NCBI GenBank assembly: GCA_947589725.1 | Contig: CANQCQ010000038.1 | Span: 1 to 8,432 of the forward strand | Reading direction: 5' to 3' | DNA from: an uncultured Bacilli bacterium | GTDB taxonomy: Bacteria; Bacillota_I; Bacilli_A; RF39; UBA660 | DNA: 8,432 nt | Part shown: positions 1-7,286 of the stretch, piece by piece | Position numbering within the stretch: the stretch's first letter is position 1 | Layout: every line of letters begins with the position of its first letter | Notes under the pieces: model-generated | Told to the model about the DNA's origin: nothing | Databases searched by the model: none | Seen by the model: the letters and a program-made list of their open reading frames with translations, nothing else | Program-made: the position numbers and the translations under genes

Positions 1-35
1 AAAAAAAAAAAAAAAACGCAATATTTTAATTGCGT
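1..35 (-). terminator. Intrinsic terminator of pyk
   Basis: Read on the minus strand, a 7-bp stem (ACGCAAT paired with ATTGCGT, positions 29-35 and 16-22) closes a 6-base loop and is followed directly by at least 15 T residues, which run to the window edge. It starts 18 bases after the pyk stop codon, so it ends pyk transcription. The plus strand has no T-run after the stem, so it should act in one direction only. Confidence 0.88.
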
Positions 36-53
36 AATTTTCAACAAAATATT

Positions 54-1466
54 TTATAATTCTATTTCTTCTATCTTCATAAAATTAGTTGGACGAGGTT
101 GACTAGTTATTGGGAAACTTCCTGTAATTATAACTTTATCACCTATAGTTAATTCACTAAAGTTTTTAGCAGCTTCAATTCCTGCAGTTACTATTTTATC
201 TGTTGTATCAAAAATTTCAGTTACTACTGGATAAACTCCCCAATTAGCAGCTAATCTTCTACCAGTTTTTTCATCTGGTACAAGAGCTAGAATTGGAGCA
301 TTTGGTTTTAAATTACTCATTAATCTTGCAGTAAAACCACTTATTGTTGATGCAACTATTACTTTTGCTCCTAAACGATTTGCACTTTCTACTACACATT
401 CTGATATTGCAGTTGGAGTATCAACGCAATCTTCATCTTCAATGTAGTTAAATCTTGCATATTGTTCTGTAATTTCACAAACTTGTGCCATAGCAGCTAC
501 AGTTTCAATTGGATGCTTTCCTACTGTTGTTTCACCACTTAACATAACACAATCAGTTCCATCAAATACAGCATTAGCAATATCAGAAGTTTCTGCTCTT
601 TTTGGTCTAAAATTACCCATCATTGTTTCTAACATTTCAGTTGCAACTACAGCAATTTTTCTAGCTTTTCTTGCTTTTTTAATTAATTCTTTTTGAACGA
701 CTGGAATTTTAGCACTAGGTATTTCATTACCCATATCTCCACGAGCAACCATAATACCATCTGATACTTCTAATATTTCTTCGATATTTTTGATTCCTAA
801 GTCACTTTCAATCTTACTAATAATTAGGAAATCATCTCTACCATTTTCATGACATAATTGTCTTACAGCTTCTACATCTTCTTTACAAGATACAAATGAA
901 GCAGCTATTATTTCTCCACCATTTTCACAAGCATATTTAAGGTCATTTCTATCTTCTTCATTAATATATGGAATGTTTAATTTAACTCCAGGAACACTTA
1001 AACTTTTACGATTTCCTAAAGTTCCTCCATTTACTATTTTACAAGTTACACCATCATCTTCTTTACTAATGACAACAATTTTCATCTTGGCATTTTCAAG
1101 TAAAACTTCAGAACCGATTTCTAAGCTATCTATTGCTTTTGGATGGTTAACTGTTATTCTTTCTTCATTTCCTACTACATTTTCTTTTACTAAACGAATA
1201 GTTTTTCCTTCTACTAATTCAATAGATTCATTTTCTAAAACACCACTTCTAAATTCTGGTCCTTTAGTATCCCAAAGAATTGCTACATTCTTTCCTGTTC
1301 TTTTTCTCACTTCGCGCACTGAAGATAAAGCTTGTTTTCTTTCTTCATCTGTTGCATGAGAAAAGTTTATTCTAGCTATGTTCATTCCTGCTAAAACCAT
1401 TTGTTCCATTACATCTGGTGTATTTGAAGCAGGACCGATACTACATATTATTTTAGTCTTTTTCAT
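54..1466 (-). CDS. pyk: Pyruvate kinase
   Basis: Catalyses the last step of glycolysis, phosphoenolpyruvate + ADP to pyruvate + ATP, in the cytosol. The 470-residue protein opens with the family signature KTKIICSIGPAS and ARINFSH (residues 31-37). It has DTKGPEFR (66-73) at the start of the B-domain and the catalytic lysine in ISKIE (K218). Metal ligands E220 and D244 lie in SKIE and MVARGDMG, and T276 lies in ATEMLE, followed by RPKRAETSDIANAVFDGTD and MLSGET. Residues from about 350 form the C-terminal domain. It lacks the extra C-terminal PEP-utiliser-like domain of the roughly 585-residue Bacillus enzyme. Small departures from consensus are W65 before DTKGPE, E277 where Gln is usual, and K289 where Thr is usual. 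I chose ATG 1466 because GGAGGAG (1474-1480) sits 7 bases upstream and the family N-terminus starts there; an upstream in-frame ATG at 1502 would overlap the promoter. It appears monocistronic. Confidence 0.97.
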   Translation of the reverse strand: MKKTKIICSIGPASNTPDVMEQMVLAGMNIARINFSHATDEERKQALSSVREVRKRTGKNVAILWDTKGPEFRSGVLENESIELVEGKTIRLVKENVVGNEERITVNHPKAIDSLEIGSEVLLENAKMKIVVISKEDDGVTCKIVNGGTLGNRKSLSVPGVKLNIPYINEEDRNDLKYACENGGEIIAASFVSCKEDVEAVRQLCHENGRDDFLIISKIESDLGIKNIEEILEVSDGIMVARGDMGNEIPSAKIPVVQKELIKKARKARKIAVVATEMLETMMGNFRPKRAETSDIANAVFDGTDCVMLSGETTVGKHPIETVAAMAQVCEITEQYARFNYIEDEDCVDTPTAISECVVESANRLGAKVIVASTISGFTARLMSNLKPNAPILALVPDEKTGRRLAANWGVYPVVTEIFDTTDKIVTAGIEAAKNFSELTIGDKVIITGSFPITSQPRPTNFMKIEEIEL

Positions 1467-1492
1467 ATAAATACTCCTCCATACCAATGTAG

Positions 1493-1521
1493 ATTTTATC
1501 ATAAAAAAATAAGCAATTCAA
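1493..1521 (-). promoter_or_regulatory. Promoter of pyk
   Basis: On the minus strand there is TTGAAT (-35, 1516-1521), a 17-base spacer and TAAAAT (-10, 1493-1498) preceded by TG at -15/-14 (1500-1501), an extended -10. Transcription would start near 1486, giving a leader of about 20 bases that carries the GGAGGAG site. The -35 overlaps the 3' arm of the upstream mutM terminator. Confidence 0.72.
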
Positions 1522-1553
1522 CATAAAAATTTAGTTTTCATTTTAAATTGCTT
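1503..1553 (-). terminator. Intrinsic terminator of polA-mutM
   Basis: On the minus strand AAGCAATT (1546-1553) pairs perfectly with AATTGCTT (1511-1518). The wide AT-rich loop can pair further (TAAAAT with ATTTTTA). The stem is followed by ATTTTTTT (1503-1510). It starts 33 bases after the mutM stop. The long loop makes it weaker than a tight hairpin, and some read-through into pyk is possible. Confidence 0.65.
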
Positions 1554-1585
1554 TTACTTTTACCATATTAATATATGAATTAAGA

Positions 1586-2407
1586 TTAATTTTGACATTT
1601 AGTACATAAATAAGTACCTCTTCCACCTATTCTTATCTTAGTTATCGTACTACCACAATTTGGACAAGGAGAATTTTCTCTACCATGAACTAATAGTTCA
1701 TTTTGAAAAAGTCCATGTACTCCTTCACTTGATGTGAAAGATTTTATAGTTGTACCTCCAAACTCTACTGCACGAGATAAAACATCTTTAGTATTATCAA
1801 TTATTTTTTGACATTCATCCATTGTAATTGAAGATGATTTTCTATTGGGATCAATTCTACTCATAAACAGAATCTCATCATCATAAATATTTCCAATTCC
1901 GCAAATAATACTTTGATCTAATAACGCTGTTTTAATAGGTACTTTCAACTTATTAAGTTTATTATACAAATATTCTTTCTTTAAAGATTCATCATAGTAT
2001 TCAAGACCTAGTTCACTTAAAGGTTTAACTTTATTTACTTTATCTTTTTCAATTAAATACATTTTTCCAAATTTTCTAACATCATGAAATCTAAAACTAA
2101 TATCATCATCAAGTATAAATTCTACATGTTCATGTTTTCCTAAATCTTGTCCTTTCTTTCTAAACATAAATTTACCTTCCATACGAAGATGAACTAATAA
2201 ACAATATTTATCTAATTCAATAACTATAAACTTACCTCTAGTAGATACTTTATTTATTTTTTCTCCTATGATTCTTTTCTTAAATTCATCTGTTGTGGGA
2301 TAAGCAATTATATTATCCCAGTATATATTACAATCAGTAATACATTTATTACTAATTAAGGGAGTAAGACTTTTAACAACAGTCATTACTTCTGGCTTTT
2401 CAGGCAT
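1586..2407 (-). CDS. mutM: Formamidopyrimidine-DNA glycosylase (MutM/Fpg)
   Basis: Base-excision repair enzyme that removes 8-oxoguanine and formamidopyrimidines and nicks the abasic site. The 273 residues match the family length. Visible key residues are the catalytic Pro2-Glu3 of the MPEKPEV start, K59 in TRGKF, the intercalating M76 in HLRMEGKF, R111 in DVRKFGK, N173 in CGIGNIYDDE of the helix-two-turn-helix, and R243 in VHGRE. A C-terminal zinc finger has C248/C251 and C268/C271, with R263 in GGRGT. The Met start is certain because Pro2 must become the N-terminus. Odd points are Lys4 for the usual Leu, and Met8 where most members have Glu (PELPEVET). It is the second gene after polA: its AAGGAGGT site (2414-2421) overlaps the polA stop, with only 12 bases between the genes, which suggests translational coupling. 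The product works upstream of PolA gap filling. Confidence 0.96.
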   Translation of the reverse strand: MPEKPEVMTVVKSLTPLISNKCITDCNIYWDNIIAYPTTDEFKKRIIGEKINKVSTRGKFIVIELDKYCLLVHLRMEGKFMFRKKGQDLGKHEHVEFILDDDISFRFHDVRKFGKMYLIEKDKVNKVKPLSELGLEYYDESLKKEYLYNKLNKLKVPIKTALLDQSIICGIGNIYDDEILFMSRIDPNRKSSSITMDECQKIIDNTKDVLSRAVEFGGTTIKSFTSSEGVHGLFQNELLVHGRENSPCPNCGSTITKIRIGGRGTYLCTKCQN

Positions 2408-2419
2408 ACTACTACCTCC

Positions 2420-5029
2420 TTACTTGGCTTCTGCCCAATTATTTCCATATTCTATATCTACTTTTAATGGAACATTTAATTTATATGTATTTTCCATTAT
2501 ATTTTTAACTATTTCTATTACTTCTTCTAATTCATCTTTTAAAACATTAAAGACTAATTCATCATGTACTTGAAGTAACATTTTACTTTTTAAATTACGT
2601 TTATTAAATTCCTCATAAATTTCTACCATAGCTTTCTTTAAGATATCAGCTGCTGTACCTTGAATAGGTGTATTAAGAGCCATTCTTTCTCCACCTTGTC
2701 TTATAAGATAATTTTTACTTTGTAATTCTTCAATTATTCTTTTTCTTCCCATCAAAGTCTTTGAATAACCATTTTGGTATGCATCTGATTTTAATTTTTC
2801 CATAAAATCAACAATTCCAGGATATGTTTTCAAATAATTATCCATAAACAATTTAGCTTCTTTAAAATCAATACCTAAGTCATTAGCAAGACCAAAGGAA
2901 CTAATGCCATATACAATTCCAAAATTAACTGCTTTTGCAGTACGTCTTTGTTCCTTTGTAACGTGTTCCATAGGTACATCAAATATATCTGATGCTGTTT
3001 TAGTATGAATATCTTTATCATTATTAAAAGCATCAATTAAGTTTTGGGTATTTGACATATGAGCAAATACTCTTAATTCTACTTGAGAATAATCACTACC
3101 TAGTAAATATGAATTTTCATCAGGTATAAAGGCTTTTCTAATAATTTTAGAATAATCTCCTCTGGCTGGAATATTTTGTAAATTAGGAGAAATACTTGAT
3201 AATCTTCCAGTACGTGTTAATGCTTGAGTATAAATTGTATGAATTCTACCGTCAGATCTTACTTCATCTACTAATCCTACTGCATAATTTGTATATAATT
3301 TTGATAAAGTTCTATATTCTAATATTTTATTTACTATTGGGTAATCATTAGCTAGTTTATCTAAGACATCTTTACTTGTAGAATATTTATTATTCTTTAC
3401 TCTTCCGGGATATGGAATAGCTAAATCTTCAAATAATATTTTAGAAAGTTGAGATGGTGATAAAATATTAAATTTTACAGAAGCTAAGTCATAAATTTCT
3501 TCTTCTACAACATCCATCTTCTCTTTTAATTCTTTTTGAACATCTTTTAAGTAGTCAACATCAACCCTTATTCCAGTAAGTTCCATATCTGCTAAAACAA
3601 TACTTAGGGGCATTTCTATATTTTTAAATAAATATTCTAAATCATTTTTCTTTATATCTTCTATAATTTTTTCTTTAGTTTCATATATAAATTTGGCTTT
3701 TGATATAGCTAATTCTTTTAAATGTTCCTCTTCTACTTCTTTAGGCCTTTTATCAGAACCATAACTATCTTCATATAACTCTATATCATAATTCAACTTT
3801 TTAGCAACAAAACTTATATCATCTTTAACTACATAATCTAATAAATAAAGAGCAATTTCACTATCATAGTCTACATTTTTAAAGTTAATATCAAAAGGAT
3901 TTAAAACAACTATATTTTTCTTTTGATCATATGTACTTTTATTAGTATTAGTATTAAAAATATCTTTATATTGTTTAATTTGTGACTTATCAATAAAATA
4001 TCCTTTTTCTCCATCATAGATACCTATACCTAAGACTTCACTTTTTGAATAGATACTTCCTCTTATTTCTACATAGAATGAAAAATCTTTATTTTTATCA
4101 AAGTTATTTATATCATCTATAACTAATGGTTTAATTTCAGCTTTTTTTTCTTCTAATATCTCTTTATATAAATCATATTTTTTAATTAGAGAAGACATTT
4201 CTAATTCTTCTAAGTATTTTGATAATTCTTGTCTATTAATTCCTTCATATTTACAATCTTTTAATTCAAATGGAATTGGCACTTCTTTATAGATTGTTGC
4301 GATATCATAAGACATAAAAGCATTATCTTTATCTAATAATAATTTTTCTTTTGTTTTTCCTGTTACTTTATTAATGTTATCATAAAGATTTTTTAATGAT
4401 CCAAATTTTTCAATTAAACTAATTGCTGTTTTTTCTCCTATTCCCTTAACTCCTGGAATATTATCAGAAGAGTCTCCCATTAAAGCTTTTAAATCAATCA
4501 TTTTAATTGGATCACATTTATATATTTCTTTAAATTTTTCTTTTGTCATCATAATATAATCATTACTTTTTATTAGTTTGACAGTTACTTCATCACTAAT
4601 TAATTGTAATAAATCTTTATCACTTGAGATAATTGTTGCGATAAATTCATCTTCTTCATCAACTATTCTTGACATTGTTCCAATAATATCATCAGCTTCA
4701 TAATTATCAATTTCAAAATATTTTATTCCCATAGCTCCAAGTATTTCTTTTGCAATAGGAAATTGAAGTTTTAATTCATCTGGCATAGTAGCACGTCCTG
4801 CTTTATAGACATCATATTTATCATGTCTAAATGTTTTTCCTTTATCAAATGCTACTAATATATAGTTAGGGTTTTCCTCTCGTATTATCTTATTCATCAT
4901 ATTAATAAATCCATATAGACCATTAGTTGGAAATCCTTTAGAATTTTTCATTATATTTCCTGTATAAGCAGTAGCATAATAACTTCTAAATAATAAATTA
5001 TTTCCATCTACTAATATAATTTTATTCAT
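2420..5029 (-). CDS. polA: DNA polymerase I
   Basis: Fills gaps in excision repair and removes Okazaki primers. The protein is 869 residues. Residues 1-290 are the 5'-3' nuclease: D8, D62, YEADD (110-114), SSDKDL with D137/D139, and MGDSSDNIPGVKGIGEKTA with D186/D189. Residues about 310-470 are the 3'-5' exonuclease fold, but the first DxE motif reads FYVEI (318-322), so the first catalytic Asp is Tyr. Proofreading is therefore probably lost, as in Bacillus and Thermus PolA. Residues about 470-869 are the polymerase: TGRLSS (608-613), motif A SDYSQVELR with D646, O-helix RRTAKAVNFGIVYG with K699, F703 and Y707, and motif C QVHDE with D823/E824. I chose ATG 5029 because AGGTG (5038-5042) lies 8 bases upstream. 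A start at 5059 has no ribosome site and would overlap the promoter. First gene of polA-mutM, divergent from lexA. Confidence 0.97.
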   Translation of the reverse strand: MNKIILVDGNNLLFRSYYATAYTGNIMKNSKGFPTNGLYGFINMMNKIIREENPNYILVAFDKGKTFRHDKYDVYKAGRATMPDELKLQFPIAKEILGAMGIKYFEIDNYEADDIIGTMSRIVDEEDEFIATIISSDKDLLQLISDEVTVKLIKSNDYIMMTKEKFKEIYKCDPIKMIDLKALMGDSSDNIPGVKGIGEKTAISLIEKFGSLKNLYDNINKVTGKTKEKLLLDKDNAFMSYDIATIYKEVPIPFELKDCKYEGINRQELSKYLEELEMSSLIKKYDLYKEILEEKKAEIKPLVIDDINNFDKNKDFSFYVEIRGSIYSKSEVLGIGIYDGEKGYFIDKSQIKQYKDIFNTNTNKSTYDQKKNIVVLNPFDINFKNVDYDSEIALYLLDYVVKDDISFVAKKLNYDIELYEDSYGSDKRPKEVEEEHLKELAISKAKFIYETKEKIIEDIKKNDLEYLFKNIEMPLSIVLADMELTGIRVDVDYLKDVQKELKEKMDVVEEEIYDLASVKFNILSPSQLSKILFEDLAIPYPGRVKNNKYSTSKDVLDKLANDYPIVNKILEYRTLSKLYTNYAVGLVDEVRSDGRIHTIYTQALTRTGRLSSISPNLQNIPARGDYSKIIRKAFIPDENSYLLGSDYSQVELRVFAHMSNTQNLIDAFNNDKDIHTKTASDIFDVPMEHVTKEQRRTAKAVNFGIVYGISSFGLANDLGIDFKEAKLFMDNYLKTYPGIVDFMEKLKSDAYQNGYSKTLMGRKRIIEELQSKNYLIRQGGERMALNTPIQGTAADILKKAMVEIYEEFNKRNLKSKMLLQVHDELVFNVLKDELEEVIEIVKNIMENTYKLNVPLKVDIEYGNNWAEAK

Positions 5030-5049
5030 AATATCATCACCTGTAAAAT

Positions 5050-5058
5050 AGTATAACA
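5050..5058 (-). promoter_or_regulatory. Extended -10 element of the polA promoter
   Basis: Minus-strand TGTTATACT is an extended -10 (TGnTATACT) just upstream of polA. No good -35 lies 16-18 bases upstream. Transcription would start near 5043, directly before the AGGTG ribosome site (5038-5042), giving a very short leader of about 14 bases. The location is inferred and weakened by the missing -35. Confidence 0.5.
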
Positions 5059-5070
5059 TAATAATGTTAT
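5053..5070. repeat. Inverted repeat over the polA -10 (possible operator)
   Basis: ATAACAT and ATGTTAT form a perfect 7-bp dyad around AATA (5060-5063). The left arm overlaps the extended -10 of polA, so a protein bound here would block polA initiation. The sequence is not the Gram-positive LexA box (GAAC-N4-GTTC). In DNA this AT-rich, such a dyad could arise by chance. Confidence 0.3.
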
Positions 5071-5096
5071 TGTTTTATAAATTTTTAATATAATTA

Positions 5097-5108
5097 AAAC
5101 ATTTGTTT
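5097..5108. promoter_or_regulatory. LexA-box-like dyad at the lexA promoter
   Basis: AAAC-ATTT-GTTT is a perfect dyad of the Gram-positive SOS-box shape GAAC-N4-GTTC, with the outer G/C pair changed to A/T. It overlaps the first two bases of the lexA -35 (5107-5112), the right place for autorepression. LexA controlling its own gene is general for the family; binding to this divergent version is inferred. Confidence 0.5.
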
Positions 5109-5135
5109 GACATAAACATAAAATAATGCTAGAAT
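5107..5135 (+). promoter_or_regulatory. Promoter of lexA
   Basis: A perfect -35 TTGACA (5107-5112), a 17-base spacer and a -10 TAGAAT (5130-5135) preceded by TG at 5127-5128 make this the strongest promoter in the window by sequence. Transcription would start near 5142. The ribosome site GAGGAGGT (5143-5150) follows at once, so the leader is only about 14 bases. Confidence 0.88.
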
Positions 5136-5155
5136 TAACTTAGAGGAGGTACTTT

Positions 5156-5773
5156 ATGGAAAAATTAACAGATAAACAGAAAAATATTTTACAAATTATT
5201 AAACAACTAATAGCTAAAAATGGTTATCCACCTACTGTTAGAGAAATTGGTCAAAAAGCTAATCTTCATTCACCAGCAACTATTCATTTTCATTTAACAA
5301 AGTTAGAAGAGAAAGGTTTTATAAAAAAAGGAGATAATAAAAATAGAACTATTGAGTTATTAGTTCCTAATGAATATGTTGAAGAAAAAAATGATGTAGT
5401 TAATGTTCCACTCCTTGGTAAAGTTACAGCCGGTAGTCCAATAGAAGCCATTGAAACTCCTGATGAATATATGGCTATTCCAGTATCTTTAATAGGACAC
5501 AAAAATGAAGTGTTTACATTACGAGTAAGTGGTGAATCAATGATAAATGTCGGAATATATGATGGTGATATTTTAATTGTTGAACGAAAGAATACTGCAG
5601 TCAATGGAGAAACAGTAGTTGCTATGAATAATGAAAATGAAGTTACAGTTAAAACATTTTATAAAGAAAAAGATCATTTTAGATTACAACCAGAAAATGA
5701 TACTATGGAACCTATTATATTAAAAGATGTAACCATTTTAGGAAAAGTAATAGGTCTATATAGAAAGCTATGA
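5156..5773 (+). CDS. lexA: LexA, SOS-response transcriptional repressor
   Basis: Represses DNA-damage genes, and cuts itself when RecA filaments form on damaged DNA. The 205 residues match the family. The N-terminal winged helix spans about 1-68, with YPPTVREIGQKANLHSPATI (24-43) and LEEKGFIKK. A linker rich in acidic residues follows. The S24-type self-cleaving domain has the scissile A92-G93 bond in KVTAGSP, the nucleophile S128 in SGESM, and the catalytic lysine K166 in EVTVKTF, so all cleavage parts are intact. The start is set by GAGGAGGT, 5 bases upstream of ATG. It is divergent from the repair gene polA; their 126-base gap holds a LexA-box-like dyad on the lexA -35, so it is probably autoregulated. 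It stops at TGA and runs straight into a terminator, so it is a single-gene unit. Confidence 0.97.
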   Translation: MEKLTDKQKNILQIIKQLIAKNGYPPTVREIGQKANLHSPATIHFHLTKLEEKGFIKKGDNKNRTIELLVPNEYVEEKNDVVNVPLLGKVTAGSPIEAIETPDEYMAIPVSLIGHKNEVFTLRVSGESMINVGIYDGDILIVERKNTAVNGETVVAMNNENEVTVKTFYKEKDHFRLQPENDTMEPIILKDVTILGKVIGLYRKL

Positions 5774-5806
5774 AAAAAAGTGGATTAAGCTCCACTTTTA
5801 TTTTTT
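5774..5806. terminator. Bidirectional terminator between lexA and tcdA
   Basis: A 9-bp stem (5776-5784 with 5791-5799, core GTGGA/TCCAC) closes a 6-base loop TTAAGC. T-rich sequence follows on the plus strand (TTTTATTTTTT), and the A-run 5773-5779 gives a T-run on the minus strand. It ends both convergent genes. The tcdA stop codon (5798-5800) lies in the stem, and the lexA stop (5771-5773) directly precedes it. Confidence 0.88.
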
Positions 5807-6484
5807 AATAAAATATCTAACAATATAACTTCCTATTAATAAACCTGCACTTGCTGGGACAAAAGCACAACTTCCTGGAGTTCTTGTTTTAGTATTAATA
5901 GGTAATTCTTTGGAACTACATACTAATACTTTTTTATTTATTTTTTCTTCTTTTACATATTTTCTAAGAATTCTTGCGATAGGATCATTTATTGTATTTC
6001 TAATATCAGTTATTTCTAATTTTGATGGATCTAATTTATTACCAGTACCCATACTACTTATAAAAGGAATATTATCCTGAATACATTTACTTATAACCAT
6101 CTTTTTAACTGAAATAGTATCACAGGCATCAACAAAAAAATCTATTTTTTCTTTAAAAAGATCTAAAAAATTATCTTTATCAATAAAATTAGTCATTTTT
6201 ACAACTATACAATCTGGATTTATTTGTTTAATTCTTTTTTCAAAGACATCTACTTTTAACTCACCTATAGTTGAACTTAAAGCTATAATTTGTCTATTAA
6301 TATTAGATTCATCTATTTTATCAAAGTCTACTATAATTATTTTACCAATACCACTTCTAGCAAGACTTTCTACGACATAACCTCCTACACCACCAATACC
6401 TAATACTAAAACACATTTTTTAGATAATTCTAATATGTTAGATTCACCAATTATTTTTTCTAATCTTACTAATCTAGGCAACAT
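5798..6484 (-). CDS. tcdA: tRNA threonylcarbamoyladenosine dehydratase (TcdA/CsdL family)
   Basis: ATP-dependent enzyme of the E1-like ThiF/MoeB fold that cyclises t6A to ct6A at position 37 of ANN-reading tRNAs. The 228 residues carry the nucleotide-binding loop GIGGVGGYVVE (29-39), the ribose-binding acid at D53 in IVDFD, SNINRQI (60-66), VDACD (118-122), and the TcdA-type stretch SMGTGNKLDPSKLEITDI (144-161) followed by DPIARILRK. That last stretch separates it from ThiF and MoeB. There is no CxxC zinc pair, as expected for this subfamily. It resembles B. subtilis YrvM. The ATG lies inside the end of the upstream unknown gene, an 11-base overlap (6474-6484), with a modest GAGG site (6497-6500) 12 bases upstream, which suggests translational coupling. 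The name rests on motif resemblance; a related E1-like activator is the main alternative. Confidence 0.88.
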   Translation of the reverse strand: MLPRLVRLEKIIGESNILELSKKCVLVLGIGGVGGYVVESLARSGIGKIIIVDFDKIDESNINRQIIALSSTIGELKVDVFEKRIKQINPDCIVVKMTNFIDKDNFLDLFKEKIDFFVDACDTISVKKMVISKCIQDNIPFISSMGTGNKLDPSKLEITDIRNTINDPIARILRKYVKEEKINKKVLVCSSKELPINTKTRTPGSCAFVPASAGLLIGSYIVRYFIKK

Positions 6485-7286
6485 TATTTAATTGAACCTC
6501 TTCAATATGTTTTATTAACTGCTTTTGTTTTTGATTTCTAGATTGTATTAAATTAAGTGGTTTATTATATATTATTTGATTAATATAACTTAATTTTGAA
6601 TATATTTCTCTATTAGTTAAAGCAATATTATAATAATTTCTTAAACTCTTAGAATCTCTTGTATGGACTATTTCTAAAGCTTTTAGTGTATCATTTAAAC
6701 TATCTTCAGGAATAGTTGTATCAGTAACAACAGTACAATCAAAGTTTTTTAAGAAATCAATTGTTTTATCTAAATCTGATATTCCAGCTTTTTCAAATAA
6801 TTCTGGCCATTTAGATGAATCTCTTTCTTGTTTAACAATTCTTTGTAATTTCATTATTTTATCATCTGATAAATTTTTCCCTATACCAGCTTTTTCAAAT
6901 GATAAATATTTTCCATTATTAGTTCCCGGTATTTCTTTTCTCATATCGGTAAGAACTCTTCCATATAAATCATCTAACTCATCATTTACCTTTTGAGGAG
7001 GAGGAGCAACTTCATAGACATCATATAATTTAGAATCTCTTTCTTGTCTTGTAGTTACTAGATAATTTCTTTTATAATGCATAGTATTATATCTAATGAA
7101 ATTTATAGGAGATACATAATCTTTTGAATCATTATAAATAGATTCAGATAATTTTTTTCCATTAACTATAATTTCACTTTCACTAGCATCTTTATAACTA
7201 ACTTTTGTTTTTATTTTTTCAGCATTTTTTAATGTTATTTGGACATTTAAAATTCTATTTTTATTTACTATTGGCAATATTAGCAT
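6474..7286 (-). CDS. Unrecognised 270-residue protein, co-transcribed with tcdA
   Basis: I do not recognise this family. The 270 residues are rich in Lys, Asp and Asn, with no signal peptide or membrane segment, so it is probably cytosolic. The N-terminus (MLILPIVNKNRILNVQITLK) looks like beta-strands; from about 125 it looks mostly helical. A short Pro run APPPQ (94-98) divides the halves. Short motifs recur: QERDS at 81-85 and 153-157, FEKAGI at 130-135 and 164-169, and TRDSKSL at 209-215. The C-terminus is basic and glutamine-rich (SRNQKQKQLIKH, 249-260). I chose ATG 7286 because AGAGGTGG (7295-7302) lies about 10 bases upstream; an in-frame GTG at 7307 would place that site inside the gene. 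Length, good ribosome site, upstream promoter and coupling to tcdA argue that it is real. It lies just downstream of the structured RNA, on the same strand. Confidence 0.82.
   Translation of the reverse strand: MLILPIVNKNRILNVQITLKNAEKIKTKVSYKDASESEIIVNGKKLSESIYNDSKDYVSPINFIRYNTMHYKRNYLVTTRQERDSKLYDVYEVAPPPQKVNDELDDLYGRVLTDMRKEIPGTNNGKYLSFEKAGIGKNLSDDKIMKLQRIVKQERDSSKWPELFEKAGISDLDKTIDFLKNFDCTVVTDTTIPEDSLNDTLKALEIVHTRDSKSLRNYYNIALTNREIYSKLSYINQIIYNKPLNLIQSRNQKQKQLIKHIEEVQLNNVA

Noticed and set aside
1..16. Run of 16 A residues at the left edge as a repeat or assembly artefact
   Set aside because: It is the T-tract of the pyk terminator on the minus strand, directly joined to a good stem; only its full length is uncertain at the window edge.
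973..1359. Open frame of 128 codons on the plus strand inside pyk
   Set aside because: It lies wholly within the conserved pyruvate kinase gene on the other strand, has no ribosome site and resembles no family; it is a shadow.
5030..5059. Upstream ATG for polA adding ten residues (MLYYFTGDDI)
   Set aside because: It has no ribosome site, would overlap the predicted -10, and the family N-terminus (MNKIILVDGNN) starts at 5029.
5290..5604. Open frame of 104 codons on the minus strand inside lexA
   Set aside because: It is antisense to the intact lexA gene, has no ribosome site and no recognisable motif.
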